This document shows positions 34,477 to 43,700 of a stretch of 46,547 bases of DNA, in pieces (position 1 is the first letter of the stretch; the number at the start of each line of letters is the position of its first letter). The position numbers and the translations under genes are program-made. This DNA comes from UBA1181 sp963626555. Its GTDB lineage: Bacteria; Bacteroidota; Bacteroidia; Bacteroidales; Paludibacteraceae. The notes beneath the pieces were generated by a model. The model was not told the DNA's origin and made no database searches. It saw nothing but the letters and a program-made list of their open reading frames with translations. The DNA is taken from positions 1-46,547 of the forward strand of contig CAVFXQ010000021.1 of assembly GCA_963626555.1 (NCBI GenBank), written 5' to 3'.

Positions 34477-36408
34477 TTATTTGTTGAGATTCTCTAACTC
34501 TTCGGAGAGTAACTCCCATTCATACATTTTCTGCTCCAACTCGTGCTTCTTCTTGCCATATTCTTGGAAGAGAGATGTATCGGCGGCGTTTTCGGGCAGA
34601 GACATTTTCTCTTCGAGCGTCTTGATGTCGTTCTCCAACTTGTTGACGGCATTCTCTGCGTCTTGCACAGCCTTTTCTGCTTTGCGGATCTTCTTTTGTT
34701 GCTCTTTTTTTGCTTCGTAGGAGAGTTTGTTGTCTGAAGGTGTCTCCGAAATACTCTCCTTCTCCGTCTTATCTTTTTTACGCTCTAATTCTTGTAGAGA
34801 ATCTAATTTTTTCGTTTGAAGGAAATCGTAGATGCCTCCGATATGCTCGATCACCTTATGATTGGCAAACTCGTAGACACGATCTACGAGTCCGTCAAGG
34901 AACTCACGGTCGTGTGAAACTACTATGACCGTGCCATTGAAGGCTTTGATGGCGTCTTTCAGCACATCTTTTGATCGCATGTCCAAATGGTTGGTCGGCT
35001 CGTCTAAGACAAGGAGATTGACTGGCTCTAACAATAGTTTAATCATTGCTAAGCGGGTGCGTTCTCCTCCCGAAAGCACTTTCACCTTCTTGTCTGATGC
35101 TTCACCTCCGAACATAAATGCGCCGAGAATGTCGCGTATCTTCGTGCGAATGTCGCCTACCGCTACTTGATCGATAGTGTCAAAGACAGTGAGGTTTTCG
35201 TCCAATAAGGAGGCTTGGTTCTGTGCAAAATAGCCGATTTTCACCAAGTGTCCTAATTTCAGACTGCCAGAATAGTCCACTTGGTTCATAATACATTTCA
35301 CAAGCGTTGTCTTACCTTCTCCGTTTTTACCGACGAAAGCTACTTTGTCGCCACGCTTGATGGTAATGTCAATGTTGTCTAAGATGACTTTATCTCCGTA
35401 TGCTTTCGTTAGGTTTTTTGCTTCAACGGTGATAGATCCCGAGTGGGGTGCAGGTGGAAATTTCAGTCGAAGGGCGGAGTTGTCTTCTTCATCCACTTCG
35501 ATGATGTCCATCTTCTCCAATTGTTTGATGCGCGACTGCACTTGATTGGATTTGGTCGCCTTGTAGCGGAATCGCTCAATAAAATCTTCTGTGTCTTGTA
35601 TCTGTTTCTGTTGGTTTTCGTAGGCGCGGAGTTGTTGCTCTCGACGTTCCTTGCGAAGCTCCACATATTTGGAGTAGGAAACTTTATAATCATAAATTTT
35701 GCCACACGAGATTTCAATGGTGCGGTTGGTCACGTTGTCGATAAACGCACGGTCGTGCGAAACGAGGATTACCGCGCTTCCGCAAACTTTCAAGAAACTC
35801 TCCAACCATTGGATGGACTCAATGTCTAAGTGGTTGGTCGGCTCGTCTAACAGAAGCACATCAGGACGTTTCAACAGAATCTTCGCTAATTCTATGCGCA
35901 TGCGCCATCCTCCGCTGAATTCGCTTGTCTGCCTGTCAAAGTCGGAACGCACAAATCCTAATCCTAAAAGTGTCTTCTCAACATTGCCTTGAAAATCATT
36001 AGCTCCCATCATGTCAAGGCGTTCGTTGGCATGCGTCAACTGCTCAATGAGGTGTGCATACTCGGGGGAGTCATAGTCCTCGCGTGTTGCCAATTCTGTG
36101 GAGAGACGATTGATTTCGTCTTGCAGTTCGAAAATGTGAGAAAAAGCTTTTTCCGCCTCTTCGCGGACGGTCGTCCCATCGTTGTGGATCATGTGTTGAG
36201 GCAGATAGCCAATGGTAACGTCTTTCGGAATGGAAACCGTACCTGAAGTGGGTGGCTGTAGACCTGCGAACACCTTCAGCATCGTGCTTTTCCCTGCTCC
36301 GTTTTTGCCGACTAAAGCAATGCGGTCGCGCGGATTCACAACGTATGATATGTCGCTGAAAAGTGGGTCATTTCCGAAACGTATGGTGAGATTGTTAACT
36401 GAAATCAT
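34477..36408 (-). CDS. ABC-F family ATPase (ribosome-associated, Uup/YheS-like)
   Basis: The 643-residue soluble protein contains two ABC modules and no membrane segments. Walker A motifs are VGKNGAGKSTMLK and VGKNGEGKTTLVK; signatures are FSGGWRMRIELAKILL and LSGGERTRLAMIKLLL; both Walker B sites read LLLDEPTNHLD or LVLDEPTNHLD. The linker between modules (about residues 240-320) is basic and helical, as expected for the P-site tRNA interaction motif of ABC-F factors. The last ~90 residues are a Lys/Glu-rich coiled coil (KKEQQKKIRKAEKAVQDAE), typical of Uup-like proteins. A role in relieving ribosome stalling, or in translation generally, is inferred; an antibiotic-protection role cannot be judged. 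Confidence 0.92.
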   Translation of the reverse strand: MISVNNLTIRFGNDPLFSDISYVVNPRDRIALVGKNGAGKSTMLKVFAGLQPPTSGTVSIPKDVTIGYLPQHMIHNDGTTVREEAEKAFSHIFELQDEINRLSTELATREDYDSPEYAHLIEQLTHANERLDMMGANDFQGNVEKTLLGLGFVRSDFDRQTSEFSGGWRMRIELAKILLKRPDVLLLDEPTNHLDIESIQWLESFLKVCGSAVILVSHDRAFIDNVTNRTIEISCGKIYDYKVSYSKYVELRKERREQQLRAYENQQKQIQDTEDFIERFRYKATKSNQVQSRIKQLEKMDIIEVDEEDNSALRLKFPPAPHSGSITVEAKNLTKAYGDKVILDNIDITIKRGDKVAFVGKNGEGKTTLVKCIMNQVDYSGSLKLGHLVKIGYFAQNQASLLDENLTVFDTIDQVAVGDIRTKIRDILGAFMFGGEASDKKVKVLSGGERTRLAMIKLLLEPVNLLVLDEPTNHLDMRSKDVLKDAIKAFNGTVIVVSHDREFLDGLVDRVYEFANHKVIEHIGGIYDFLQTKKLDSLQELERKKDKTEKESISETPSDNKLSYEAKKEQQKKIRKAEKAVQDAENAVNKLENDIKTLEEKMSLPENAADTSLFQEYGKKKHELEQKMYEWELLSEELENLNK

Positions 36409-36437
36409 TTTATATTGATTTTCTTTTGAAGAAAATA

Positions 36438-36905
36438 TTAGAATTCAAGATCTTCTTTCGTGATGTGAGGAGGCATGAAGCATGCCACTTGTTTGCCGTA
36501 TTTGAGGACATCGCGAACCACGGTCGAACTGATGAAGGAGTGCTGAGGTTCCGTGAAAAGGAGTATGGTGTCGATGCCCGAGATACGACGATTTGCATCG
36601 GCGATTGTCTTTTCGTATTCGAAATCCTGAATAGAGCGGATGCCTCTCAGAATGAGGTTGGCTCCGACTTCTTTGGCAAAGTCTACCGTGAGGCAGTCGT
36701 AACTGCGTACCTTCACGCGGGGTTCGTCGCAAAAGGCTTTCTCTACGATAGCGATTCTCTTGTCTATAGGGAAATGTGTCTTTTTTGCTGCATTAACACC
36801 AATAGAGATGATAATCTCGTCGACGAAGGTGAGTGAACGCTTCACGACTGAGTAGTGTCCGATTGTGAATGGATCAAAACTACCTGGAAATATGGCTTTT
36901 GTCAT
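36438..36905 (-). CDS. coaD: Phosphopantetheine adenylyltransferase
   Basis: The 155-residue enzyme transfers AMP from ATP to 4'-phosphopantetheine, the penultimate step of CoA synthesis. It carries the nucleotidyltransferase motif PGSFDPFTIGH (TxGH, His17), the substrate loop NLILRGIRSIQDFEYE, and the KMSKS-like ISSTVVRDVLKYG. Length is normal. It is 29 bases upstream of the ABC-F gene and 57 bases after hemW on the same strand. Confidence 0.95.
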   Translation of the reverse strand: MTKAIFPGSFDPFTIGHYSVVKRSLTFVDEIIISIGVNAAKKTHFPIDKRIAIVEKAFCDEPRVKVRSYDCLTVDFAKEVGANLILRGIRSIQDFEYEKTIADANRRISGIDTILLFTEPQHSFISSTVVRDVLKYGKQVACFMPPHITKEDLEF

Positions 36906-36962
36906 TACGAGCTATATTAAAAAAAAATTTTTGCAAAGTTATGGGATTTTTTCTCTTTTGGT

Positions 36963-38093
36963 CTATTCTTCATCTATCATTAAGTCGGAAAGAATAAAAT
37001 CGGATATGAAAATGCCATCTTCGGAAAGGAAAATCTGGTCGTCTTGGCGAATAAGATGTCCATCTTCAAAAAATGGTTTCGCTCCGTGCAAAAACTTCAA
37101 AGTGTATTCTTCTATGAATCTGCTACGCATTTTGTTGAGAGAAATTCCTTTGCTTCGACGTAGTCCCGTTAGAATAAACTCGTTGAAATGGTCTTTCTCT
37201 GTTAATTTTTCTATGTCAAAATAAGATGTTCCGTTGGTGATGTTCTTAATGTATTTTCGTGTGTTGGCGATGTTCCATTGTCGGTTTTCTCCGTCGAAAG
37301 AGTGGGCTGAAGGACCGACTCCGAGGTAGGGTGTGCCATCCCAATATGAGGAGTTGTGTCTTGACTCAAAGCCAGGTCGTGCGAAATTAGAAATCTCGTA
37401 AGGAAGAATTCCTGCGTGTGTGAGTCGCTCTCTCAGTGTCTTGAACATGTTGAAGCTTAGCTCTTCGTTGATTTCTTTAATTTCTCCTCGTTCTAATTTT
37501 TTCGTCAGAATAGAGTTCTCCTCAAAAGTGAGACTATAGGCGGAGATGTGAGGCACGTTGAGGTCGATGGCATGTTCTATATTGTCCTCCCAACTCTCCA
37601 TCGTTTGATTGGGCAATCCGTAGATGAGGTCGATGCTGATATTGCTGAAGCCTGCTTCTTGTGCGTTGTGTACGGCATCTATAGCCACTTGTGCGGTATG
37701 TCGCCGGTTGATGTTCTTCAATTCATCGTCGTGAAAGCTCTGTATGCCGATGCTGAGTCGGTTGAAGGACAGTTGTGTCAAACTGTGGAGATAGTCGGCT
37801 GTCAGGTCTTCTGGGTTTCCTTCAATGGTAACCTCCCTAAGTCTGCAATCATAGACCTTATGTATATGATTTAGAATGGTATCCAATTCTTGAATGGAGA
37901 GTTGCGTTGGCGTTCCTCCACCGAAGTAGATGGTTTGGATAGGTTCGCCCTTCAGATACTCTTTCCGTTGCGACAACTCCTTGCAGATGGCGTTGATGAG
38001 TTCCATTCTATTGCCCTTGTAGGTGGACGAGTAGAAATCGCAATAGTAGCAGCGGCTGGCGCAGAGAGGAATATGAATGTAGAGGGCGGACAT
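36963..38093 (-). CDS. hemW: Heme chaperone HemW (radical SAM, formerly coproporphyrinogen oxidase-like)
   Basis: The 376-residue protein is read from ATG 38093; an upstream in-frame start at 38180 would put 29 residues before the conserved MSALYIHIPLC and overlap the promoter. The radical-SAM cluster motif is CASRCYYC (Cys11, Cys15, Cys18), the HemW-type CxxxCxxC. Other family features are TIYFGGGTPTQLS, EVTIEGNPEDLT, RLSIGIQSFHD, and RHNSSYWDGTPYLGVGPSAHSF, which separates HemW from HemN. HemW delivers heme to target hemoproteins in E. coli and Lactococcus. It is the first gene of the leftward housekeeping run, divergent from the AAA/PDDEXK_9 gene at 38192. Confidence 0.93.
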   Translation of the reverse strand: MSALYIHIPLCASRCYYCDFYSSTYKGNRMELINAICKELSQRKEYLKGEPIQTIYFGGGTPTQLSIQELDTILNHIHKVYDCRLREVTIEGNPEDLTADYLHSLTQLSFNRLSIGIQSFHDDELKNINRRHTAQVAIDAVHNAQEAGFSNISIDLIYGLPNQTMESWEDNIEHAIDLNVPHISAYSLTFEENSILTKKLERGEIKEINEELSFNMFKTLRERLTHAGILPYEISNFARPGFESRHNSSYWDGTPYLGVGPSAHSFDGENRQWNIANTRKYIKNITNGTSYFDIEKLTEKDHFNEFILTGLRRSKGISLNKMRSRFIEEYTLKFLHGAKPFFEDGHLIRQDDQIFLSEDGIFISDFILSDLMIDEE

Positions 38094-38114
38094 TATTAAG
38101 AATTTTTGTTTTTG

Positions 38115-38122
38115 CAAATTTA
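38115..38122 (-). promoter_or_regulatory. -7 box of the hemW run
   Basis: On the minus strand TAAATTTG matches TAnnTTTG, 21 bases before the hemW ATG. It supports ATG 38093 as the start. Confidence 0.5.
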
Positions 38123-38160
38123 CAAATAATGATAAGGCGGAGATGTTGAGAACTATGTTA

Positions 38161-38168
38161 TATATTTG
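38161..38168 (+). promoter_or_regulatory. -7 box of AAA/PDDEXK_9 copy 3
   Basis: TATATTTG matches TAnnTTTG, 23 bases before ATG 38192. It is divergent from and close to the hemW promoter; the sequence differs from the leaders of copies 1 and 2. Confidence 0.5.
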
Positions 38169-38191
38169 TAGAGTTAACAAAAATAACGAGT

Positions 38192-39772
38192 ATGAAATTT
38201 CCCGTTGGCATACAGACTTTTGAACAAATTATAGAAGATGGCTATGTTTATGTTGATAAAACACGCCTGGTGTATGATTTGGTGTCAGAGGGGAAAATCT
38301 ATTTTTTGAGTCGTCCGCGGAGGTTCGGCAAGAGCCTTCTCGTTTCTACTTTAGAAAATTATTTTTTAGGAAGGAAAGGACTTTTTAAAGGGTTGGCAAT
38401 TGAAAACTTGGAGACGGAGTGGAATACGTATCCGATTTTTCACTTGGATTTCAATGGAGAGGATTTCTTGAAGGTGGACGCGCTGACCAATCGTTTGAAT
38501 CTGCATTTGGAAAAATGGGAAAAACAGTATGGCGTGGTTCCCGATGAGAAAGCGAGTTTTGGATATCGTTTTGCAGATATTCTGAGGTCGGCGCATGAAC
38601 AATGTGGCTTGCCATGTGTCGTTTTGGTGGATGAATATGATAAGCCGATTATTGACACGTTGGAGAATGGAAAGATTTGCGTGGAGAATGGTATAGAGAT
38701 GACACTGGCCGACAAAAACAGAAATATTCTGAAAGGCTTTTTTTCGACATTGAAATTGGCAGACAAAGACCTACAGTTCGTGTTTCTAACGGGGGTTACG
38801 AAATTTTCAAAAGTTAGTGTTTTCAGTGGATTTAATCAACCATTGGACATTAGCAAGGTCGCCAAATACGACACGATTTGCGGAATTACGAAAGAGGAAT
38901 TCGACAATTATTTTAAAGAACCAATTTCACAAATGGCGGTTGCCTACGGTGTTTCGACCGACGAGATGTACGAAATGCTTTTGAAGAAGTATGATGGCTA
39001 TCATTTCAGCAGACGGTTGGTAGGCGTGTTCAATCCGTTCAGCCTCTTATCTGCCTTTGCTACGCAGGAGTTGGGCGAGTATTGGTTCTCTTCGGGAACA
39101 CCGACTTATCTCGTCCAACTCTTGAATCGCGACAACGTTAATTTGGATGAGATAGCAGGAAGATATTACGGTGAAAGGGAGTTCTTAGATTTCAAAATGG
39201 ACAAAGATACTCCGTTGCCGATGCTCTATCAGAGTGGTTACCTGACGATAAAGGACTACAACCCAAGAACGAATACCTATAAATTGGATGTCCCTAATGA
39301 TGAGGTGAAGATGGGGCTTATCCCTTTGTTGATGGACAACTATTTGTCGCCAACCGTTTCTTCTGAAAGTTGGATCGTTAGTGTGATAGAGAATTTGGAA
39401 GTTGGTGAAATAGAGAGGTTTATGCAAGAACTTACATCCTTTCTTGCAAGCATTCCGTATTCTATGCACGAGAAGCAGACGACAGAACGATTCTTTCATT
39501 ATACTTTCTACTTGATATTTCGACTTGCCAGCACTTACGTTACTTTTACGGAGAAACAACAAAGTCAGGGGCGTGCTGACTGCATTTTGGAGACTGAAAA
39601 ATATGTCTATATATTTGAATTTAAATTAGATGGCTCTGCCGATTCGGCCATAAAGCAGATAAAGGAAACAGGCTATGCAAAGGAATATGTGGCAGATAAG
39701 CGTAAAATCGTGATGATTGGTTGTAGTTTCTCTTCTAAAACGAGAACTGTAGAAGAGTGGAAAGTGGAATGA
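38192..39772 (+). CDS. AAA-ATPase-like / PDDEXK_9 nuclease protein, copy 3 (intact)
   Basis: This 526-residue paralogue has the same layout as the 18897 gene: P-loop SRPRRFGKSLL, Walker B CVVLVDEYDKP, sensor segment FLTGVTKFSKVSVFSGFNQ, and C-terminal nuclease-like ADCILETEKYVYIFEFKLDG with the D...E-x-K set. It is diverged at the DNA level from copies 1 and 2 over its whole length, so it is an older paralogue rather than a recent duplicate. Its segment FHLDFNGEDF...SAHEQCGLPC resembles the divergent middle of copy 2. Function is unknown for the family. It sits alone between hemW and a hairpin at 39812. Confidence 0.9.
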   Translation: MKFPVGIQTFEQIIEDGYVYVDKTRLVYDLVSEGKIYFLSRPRRFGKSLLVSTLENYFLGRKGLFKGLAIENLETEWNTYPIFHLDFNGEDFLKVDALTNRLNLHLEKWEKQYGVVPDEKASFGYRFADILRSAHEQCGLPCVVLVDEYDKPIIDTLENGKICVENGIEMTLADKNRNILKGFFSTLKLADKDLQFVFLTGVTKFSKVSVFSGFNQPLDISKVAKYDTICGITKEEFDNYFKEPISQMAVAYGVSTDEMYEMLLKKYDGYHFSRRLVGVFNPFSLLSAFATQELGEYWFSSGTPTYLVQLLNRDNVNLDEIAGRYYGEREFLDFKMDKDTPLPMLYQSGYLTIKDYNPRTNTYKLDVPNDEVKMGLIPLLMDNYLSPTVSSESWIVSVIENLEVGEIERFMQELTSFLASIPYSMHEKQTTERFFHYTFYLIFRLASTYVTFTEKQQSQGRADCILETEKYVYIFEFKLDGSADSAIKQIKETGYAKEYVADKRKIVMIGCSFSSKTRTVEEWKVE

Positions 39773-39811
39773 AATTATATCTTTGTAAAACATGTCTCGT
39801 ATATTTGTTGA

Positions 39812-39850
39812 AAAGGAGTTAGACTACCATGAAGATAGTCTAACTCCTTT
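39812..39850. repeat. Perfect 15-bp inverted repeat (hairpin)
   Basis: AAAGGAGTTAGACTA (39812-39826) and TAGTCTAACTCCTTT (39836-39850) flank a 9-base loop. It may terminate copy 3, although only three T residues follow. It also lies just after a TATATTTG -7 box (39800-39807), so it could be the folded 5' end of a transcript for the ORF at 39863. Confidence 0.7.
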
Positions 39851-39862
39851 AAATTGAAAAAT

Positions 39863-40249
39863 ATGGATAGAGAAAATTTTTTTCGTTACTTAGAATGTGA
39901 AAACCTTCCGATAAATCGCTACAATACGTTGCATTCAGAGTCTAAAATCACTGTAATGGTGTCCTTGGAGGAGGATAATAATATCACGCTGCGCATAAAG
40001 GATAACATACATGAAAAAATAGTTTGTATTGAAAATATGTCGATTGTAGATTTTCAATATCTCTATTTTTGTTTTAAACTCCTTACTACGGAACACCATG
40101 CAAACGAGTATGTAGAGTCGCGAAACAAACTTTCTGTTAAAATTCTTGCGTTCCTGATCATTTGGTCTATATGTGGATTTATGAGAGCGTCTTCCCCTAA
40201 AATGCTTACTTTCGATGTTTTTACTTCTCCAGAGTCTGAACCTAAATAG
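39863..40249 (+). CDS. Small hypothetical protein
   Basis: I do not recognise this 128-residue ORF, read from ATG 39863 (MDRENFFRYLECEN). The first ~80 residues look like a genuine soluble domain (ITVMVSLEEDNNITLRIKD, then IENMSIVDFQYLYFCFKLL). The end overlaps the 3' part of an opposing ORF (40063-40506), and the final ~50 residues are less convincing. A TATATTTG box and a strong hairpin lie upstream. A frameshift or truncation near 40080 is possible. Confidence 0.4.
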   Translation: MDRENFFRYLECENLPINRYNTLHSESKITVMVSLEEDNNITLRIKDNIHEKIVCIENMSIVDFQYLYFCFKLLTTEHHANEYVESRNKLSVKILAFLIIWSICGFMRASSPKMLTFDVFTSPESEPK

Positions 40250-40506
40250 TCTGATAGAAGAGGATCTGTGCTCGCTTTTGTTGATTTTGGATCAAGGATG
40301 TCCAATCTGAAGATTCTCTTTGTCCTATAACCTTTTTTAAAAGGTGCATCAGCATTTGTTATATATTCTTCTGGAGTCGGAAGCATGTATTTGTTGTTGT
40401 TGAGAAAACGTTTGCTCCATTTGAAATTATACCTTGTTTTGGAGCAGTAAAAATTTTTGTTATACGTTTTATTTTCATCTCTAAAAATTTTTATTTCTCT
40501 ATCCAT
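40063..40506 (-). CDS. Hypothetical protein, overlapping convergent
   Basis: This 147-residue ORF starts MDREIKIFRDENK and is rich in Lys, Asn and Tyr early on, with a plausible soluble composition throughout (PTPEEYITNADAPFKKG, RIFRLDILDP). No family is recognised, and there is no signal peptide. Its last 62 codons overlap the rightward ORF 39863-40249, so at most one of the overlapping ends is likely to be conserved. No clear promoter is seen upstream. Its first bases share a 15-bp inverted repeat with the start of the opposing ORF. Confidence 0.4.
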   Translation of the reverse strand: MDREIKIFRDENKTYNKNFYCSKTRYNFKWSKRFLNNNKYMLPTPEEYITNADAPFKKGYRTKRIFRLDILDPKSTKASTDPLLSDYLGSDSGEVKTSKVSILGEDALINPHIDQMIRNARILTESLFRDSTYSFAWCSVVRSLKQK

Positions 40507-40635
40507 ATCAGTATAAGTATAGTGTCGAAAAAAAAGTTTGTTTTATGTGGTGAATAAGTTATTTGCTATGTTGGGTACTCAAATTCCTCTATGAAATTTT
40601 CTCTGAAAAAATCTTCCTCTCACAACTCCTTTTTA

Positions 40636-40643
40636 TATATTTG
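40636..40643 (+). promoter_or_regulatory. -7 box upstream of the GH8 giant gene
   Basis: TATATTTG matches TAnnTTTG and gives a leader of about 90 bases before ATG 40739. No good -33 element is present. The remaining 40507-40738 gap is AT-rich with no gene. Confidence 0.4.
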
Positions 40644-40738
40644 CGAGTTGAGATATAGTATATTTTTCTGTGTAATAGAGGGGTAAATGCGACCTGAGAT
40701 TTTTGGTGCTTTATACCGTATGAAAAACATGTGATAAA

Positions 40739-43700
40739 ATGAATAAATTTCTGAGATTTTTACTGTTGGGAGTAGCCGTGGTGGGCTGTGGCATCGGTGA
40801 AGTTTTGGCGGCGGATGGAGACTATACGCCGGAACTCTTCATCACGACCCACATCAACCAAGGTGACCCTGCGTGTCCTTTCCCCCAGTTCTTGGAGTAC
40901 AAGGGAGGTGGAAAGTCCCTCGCAAAATACAATGCCGAGGGCGTAACTCATGCCGACATGGAGAAGGCAATGCGCGAGGCGTATCAGATTATGATGCATC
41001 GTTGCCGTTATTCCAACTTGAGTCATGATGGTGTTCAGTATATCACTTTCAACTCCGATGACGTGCCTGGCAACTATGGTACGTTCGTTTCCGAAGGTGA
41101 TGGTTATGCTTTGTTGGCTGCAGCTATCTTTGCCGACCAAAACACCTTTACGGGACTCTACATGTGGATTCACGATGTGCGCTTCGCAGGTGTGGAACGT
41201 TTTATTGATGGCAAGTCGCGTGGTACGGATGCGAACGATTTCGCTGGTCCGTATATGGCGGCTTGGAAAGACAAGACTTTCGACGCTCCGTATGGTTCGG
41301 ACAGCCACTCTGCCTCCGATGGTGATATGGATATTGCCATGGGACTGCTCATCGCCTACAAACAATGGGGGGAGTGGTTGAAATATGATGGAAAGGTAGT
41401 GAAGGATTTTAAAGGGAATCCTATCTCTTTGAAGTATCATGCACAACGTGTTATCGGTGCGTTGGTAGATACGATTCCGCAGTATGATAAGGGAAGTGGG
41501 GCATTAGCAGGATATCTTTCGGGTATTGTTGGTATCGATGGATATCAGAACAGAGGAAACTCGTGGGGTGAGTTGACTCGCTGGCGTTTCTCCGACGCTG
41601 CTATAGCCAAGTATGGTAAGATTAACGGTCCCTACAATGGTGGACCAAACCTTTACTCTATCTATGGCGGAAACTATATCGACTATGATGGCCCTTCTTA
41701 CTTTGACGAGTTTTATCGTTGGATGAAAGATGGCGATGGTATCGATGAAAACAATAAAGACCGTGCAGAGTGGGAGATGCACCAGTTCCGTCGAGCCTAC
41801 GCTTCGGGCAACTGGTTGAATGCGCAGGCCTACGCGCAGGGTTATTATGCCTCTATTGGTAATGTTATGATGAACGGCAACGGAGATTCCGCACCGTCTT
41901 TCAGTATATATGTTGATGGTGAGGACTTCCGTTACGCTTGGCGTCACTTGATTGACTATTTGTGGCACGGCACGGCGCAGTATTCTTGGGATCCTATTTC
42001 TCACCAAATTGTTGAAGGCACGCCAGATGATTCGGAAAGACAAATGGCAATTCGCCATTGTGAGTTGTTGCGTGAGCCTTCAAATGAAGGAAAGACGATT
42101 TGTTCTGCTATGGGAGCTTCTCCAGATCCAGGACAGCCTTATTGGAAGGGTGTTTCTCAGATTCCGCAACAATATAGGTATGATGGTGGTATCACCTCTG
42201 CTCATCATACCAACTACACGCCGGGGTCAAGCGCTGCCGCTCCTGTCATTGCTGAAGATTTGGAGTTGACGGCAGATATTTACCGCCAGTGCGAGCTTCT
42301 TTGGGACGATTGTTCTGGGCTGGCGAAGTTCGACAATCCAGAACAACGCTACATCGGCAGTACTCCGAAGTATTTCCACGGATGGTTTCGTACGCTCGGT
42401 ATGTTGATTTGCTCGGGTAACTTGCTCGCACCAGAGGATATGAAACCTATTGCCAATGCTAAGGTCTATATGTCTGTTGATAAGACTTACGCATACGTTG
42501 GTGATAACGTGACCTATGGTGTGCAGTATCGTAATTATGGTACGCTTGATGCGAAAGGGACGACGATCACCACAAAGTTGGATCCTAACTACACTTTCGT
42601 AAGTGCCACGAAGGGTGGAAAATACAACGCTTCCGATCACTCAATCACTTGGAGCATTGGTTCTATCCCTGGCTTTAAGTCGGATGGCTTGGCAGCGACG
42701 ATGGACTCTGTCTTCTTTACCGTCAATGTGGCAGGCACGTTGAATCCGAGAATTTGTTTGACAAGTACGATTTCAGGTTCAAACTTTGATGATTGGACTT
42801 CTAACGAATTTCCAAACCATGCTACCTACACTATGGAGCGCAACTGCGTGGATATTCTCGCAAGCCGTTCGCTTTATATTAAGAAAAAAGCTAATCGTAC
42901 GAAACTTAACCCTAAAGATGTTGTTACTTTCACAGTTGAGTTCGGAAACAAGTCGGAAGGAGAGGATTCGTGGATGAATGGTGGTCGTGATCACGTCCGT
43001 ATTTCGTATGCCAACTATATGATGGATTATTCAACTTATAACTTTTATATGGATTATCGTTTCTGGAACGATTCTTACGAGGCTTACATCAACATGCACA
43101 ACTATCGTGTATCTTACTATATGTATGATGCTGCAGCCAAGGGTTTGGTTTCATCCGAGAATCCGACAGGTTGGACATTCGTAGTTGATAATGAGAGCGA
43201 TTTGAATAAATACGGCTATAACCCTGAAGAGGGACCTATTTCTTTCTCTTATCAAAAAGTTCCGCAAGGAGAAGATGAGTACGGAAAGTGGAATCAGCGT
43301 TTGATGATTCGATTCGGAGAGACGTTGATGGCTCCTTCTACGCATGTCTATGATAAGTTGGATTCACAGTATTTGCTCCATAAGGGAGTCTATGGTCCTG
43401 GTTTTATCCGTGCTCGGTTATCATCCAACCCCCCCAGTCCGTTGGATAGTAGGGTGTTGGACGATTGGTCTTATTCCAAGGATTTGAAGGTAGAAACACT
43501 CGATGCGCAAGCCGAAACATTTGCATTGATCTCGCCATGTTGGGCAAACTACGATAATCCTGGATACGAGCTGGGCGAGACGGATTATTCGCGTAATGTG
43601 TGCGGTATTAATCCTAAAGCCAAAACATTGAAACCGTTCAGTCGTGTTTTGGTTGAGGAGTTTGATGGTTACACTTGGCGTCGTATTCAGGGAATGGGTC

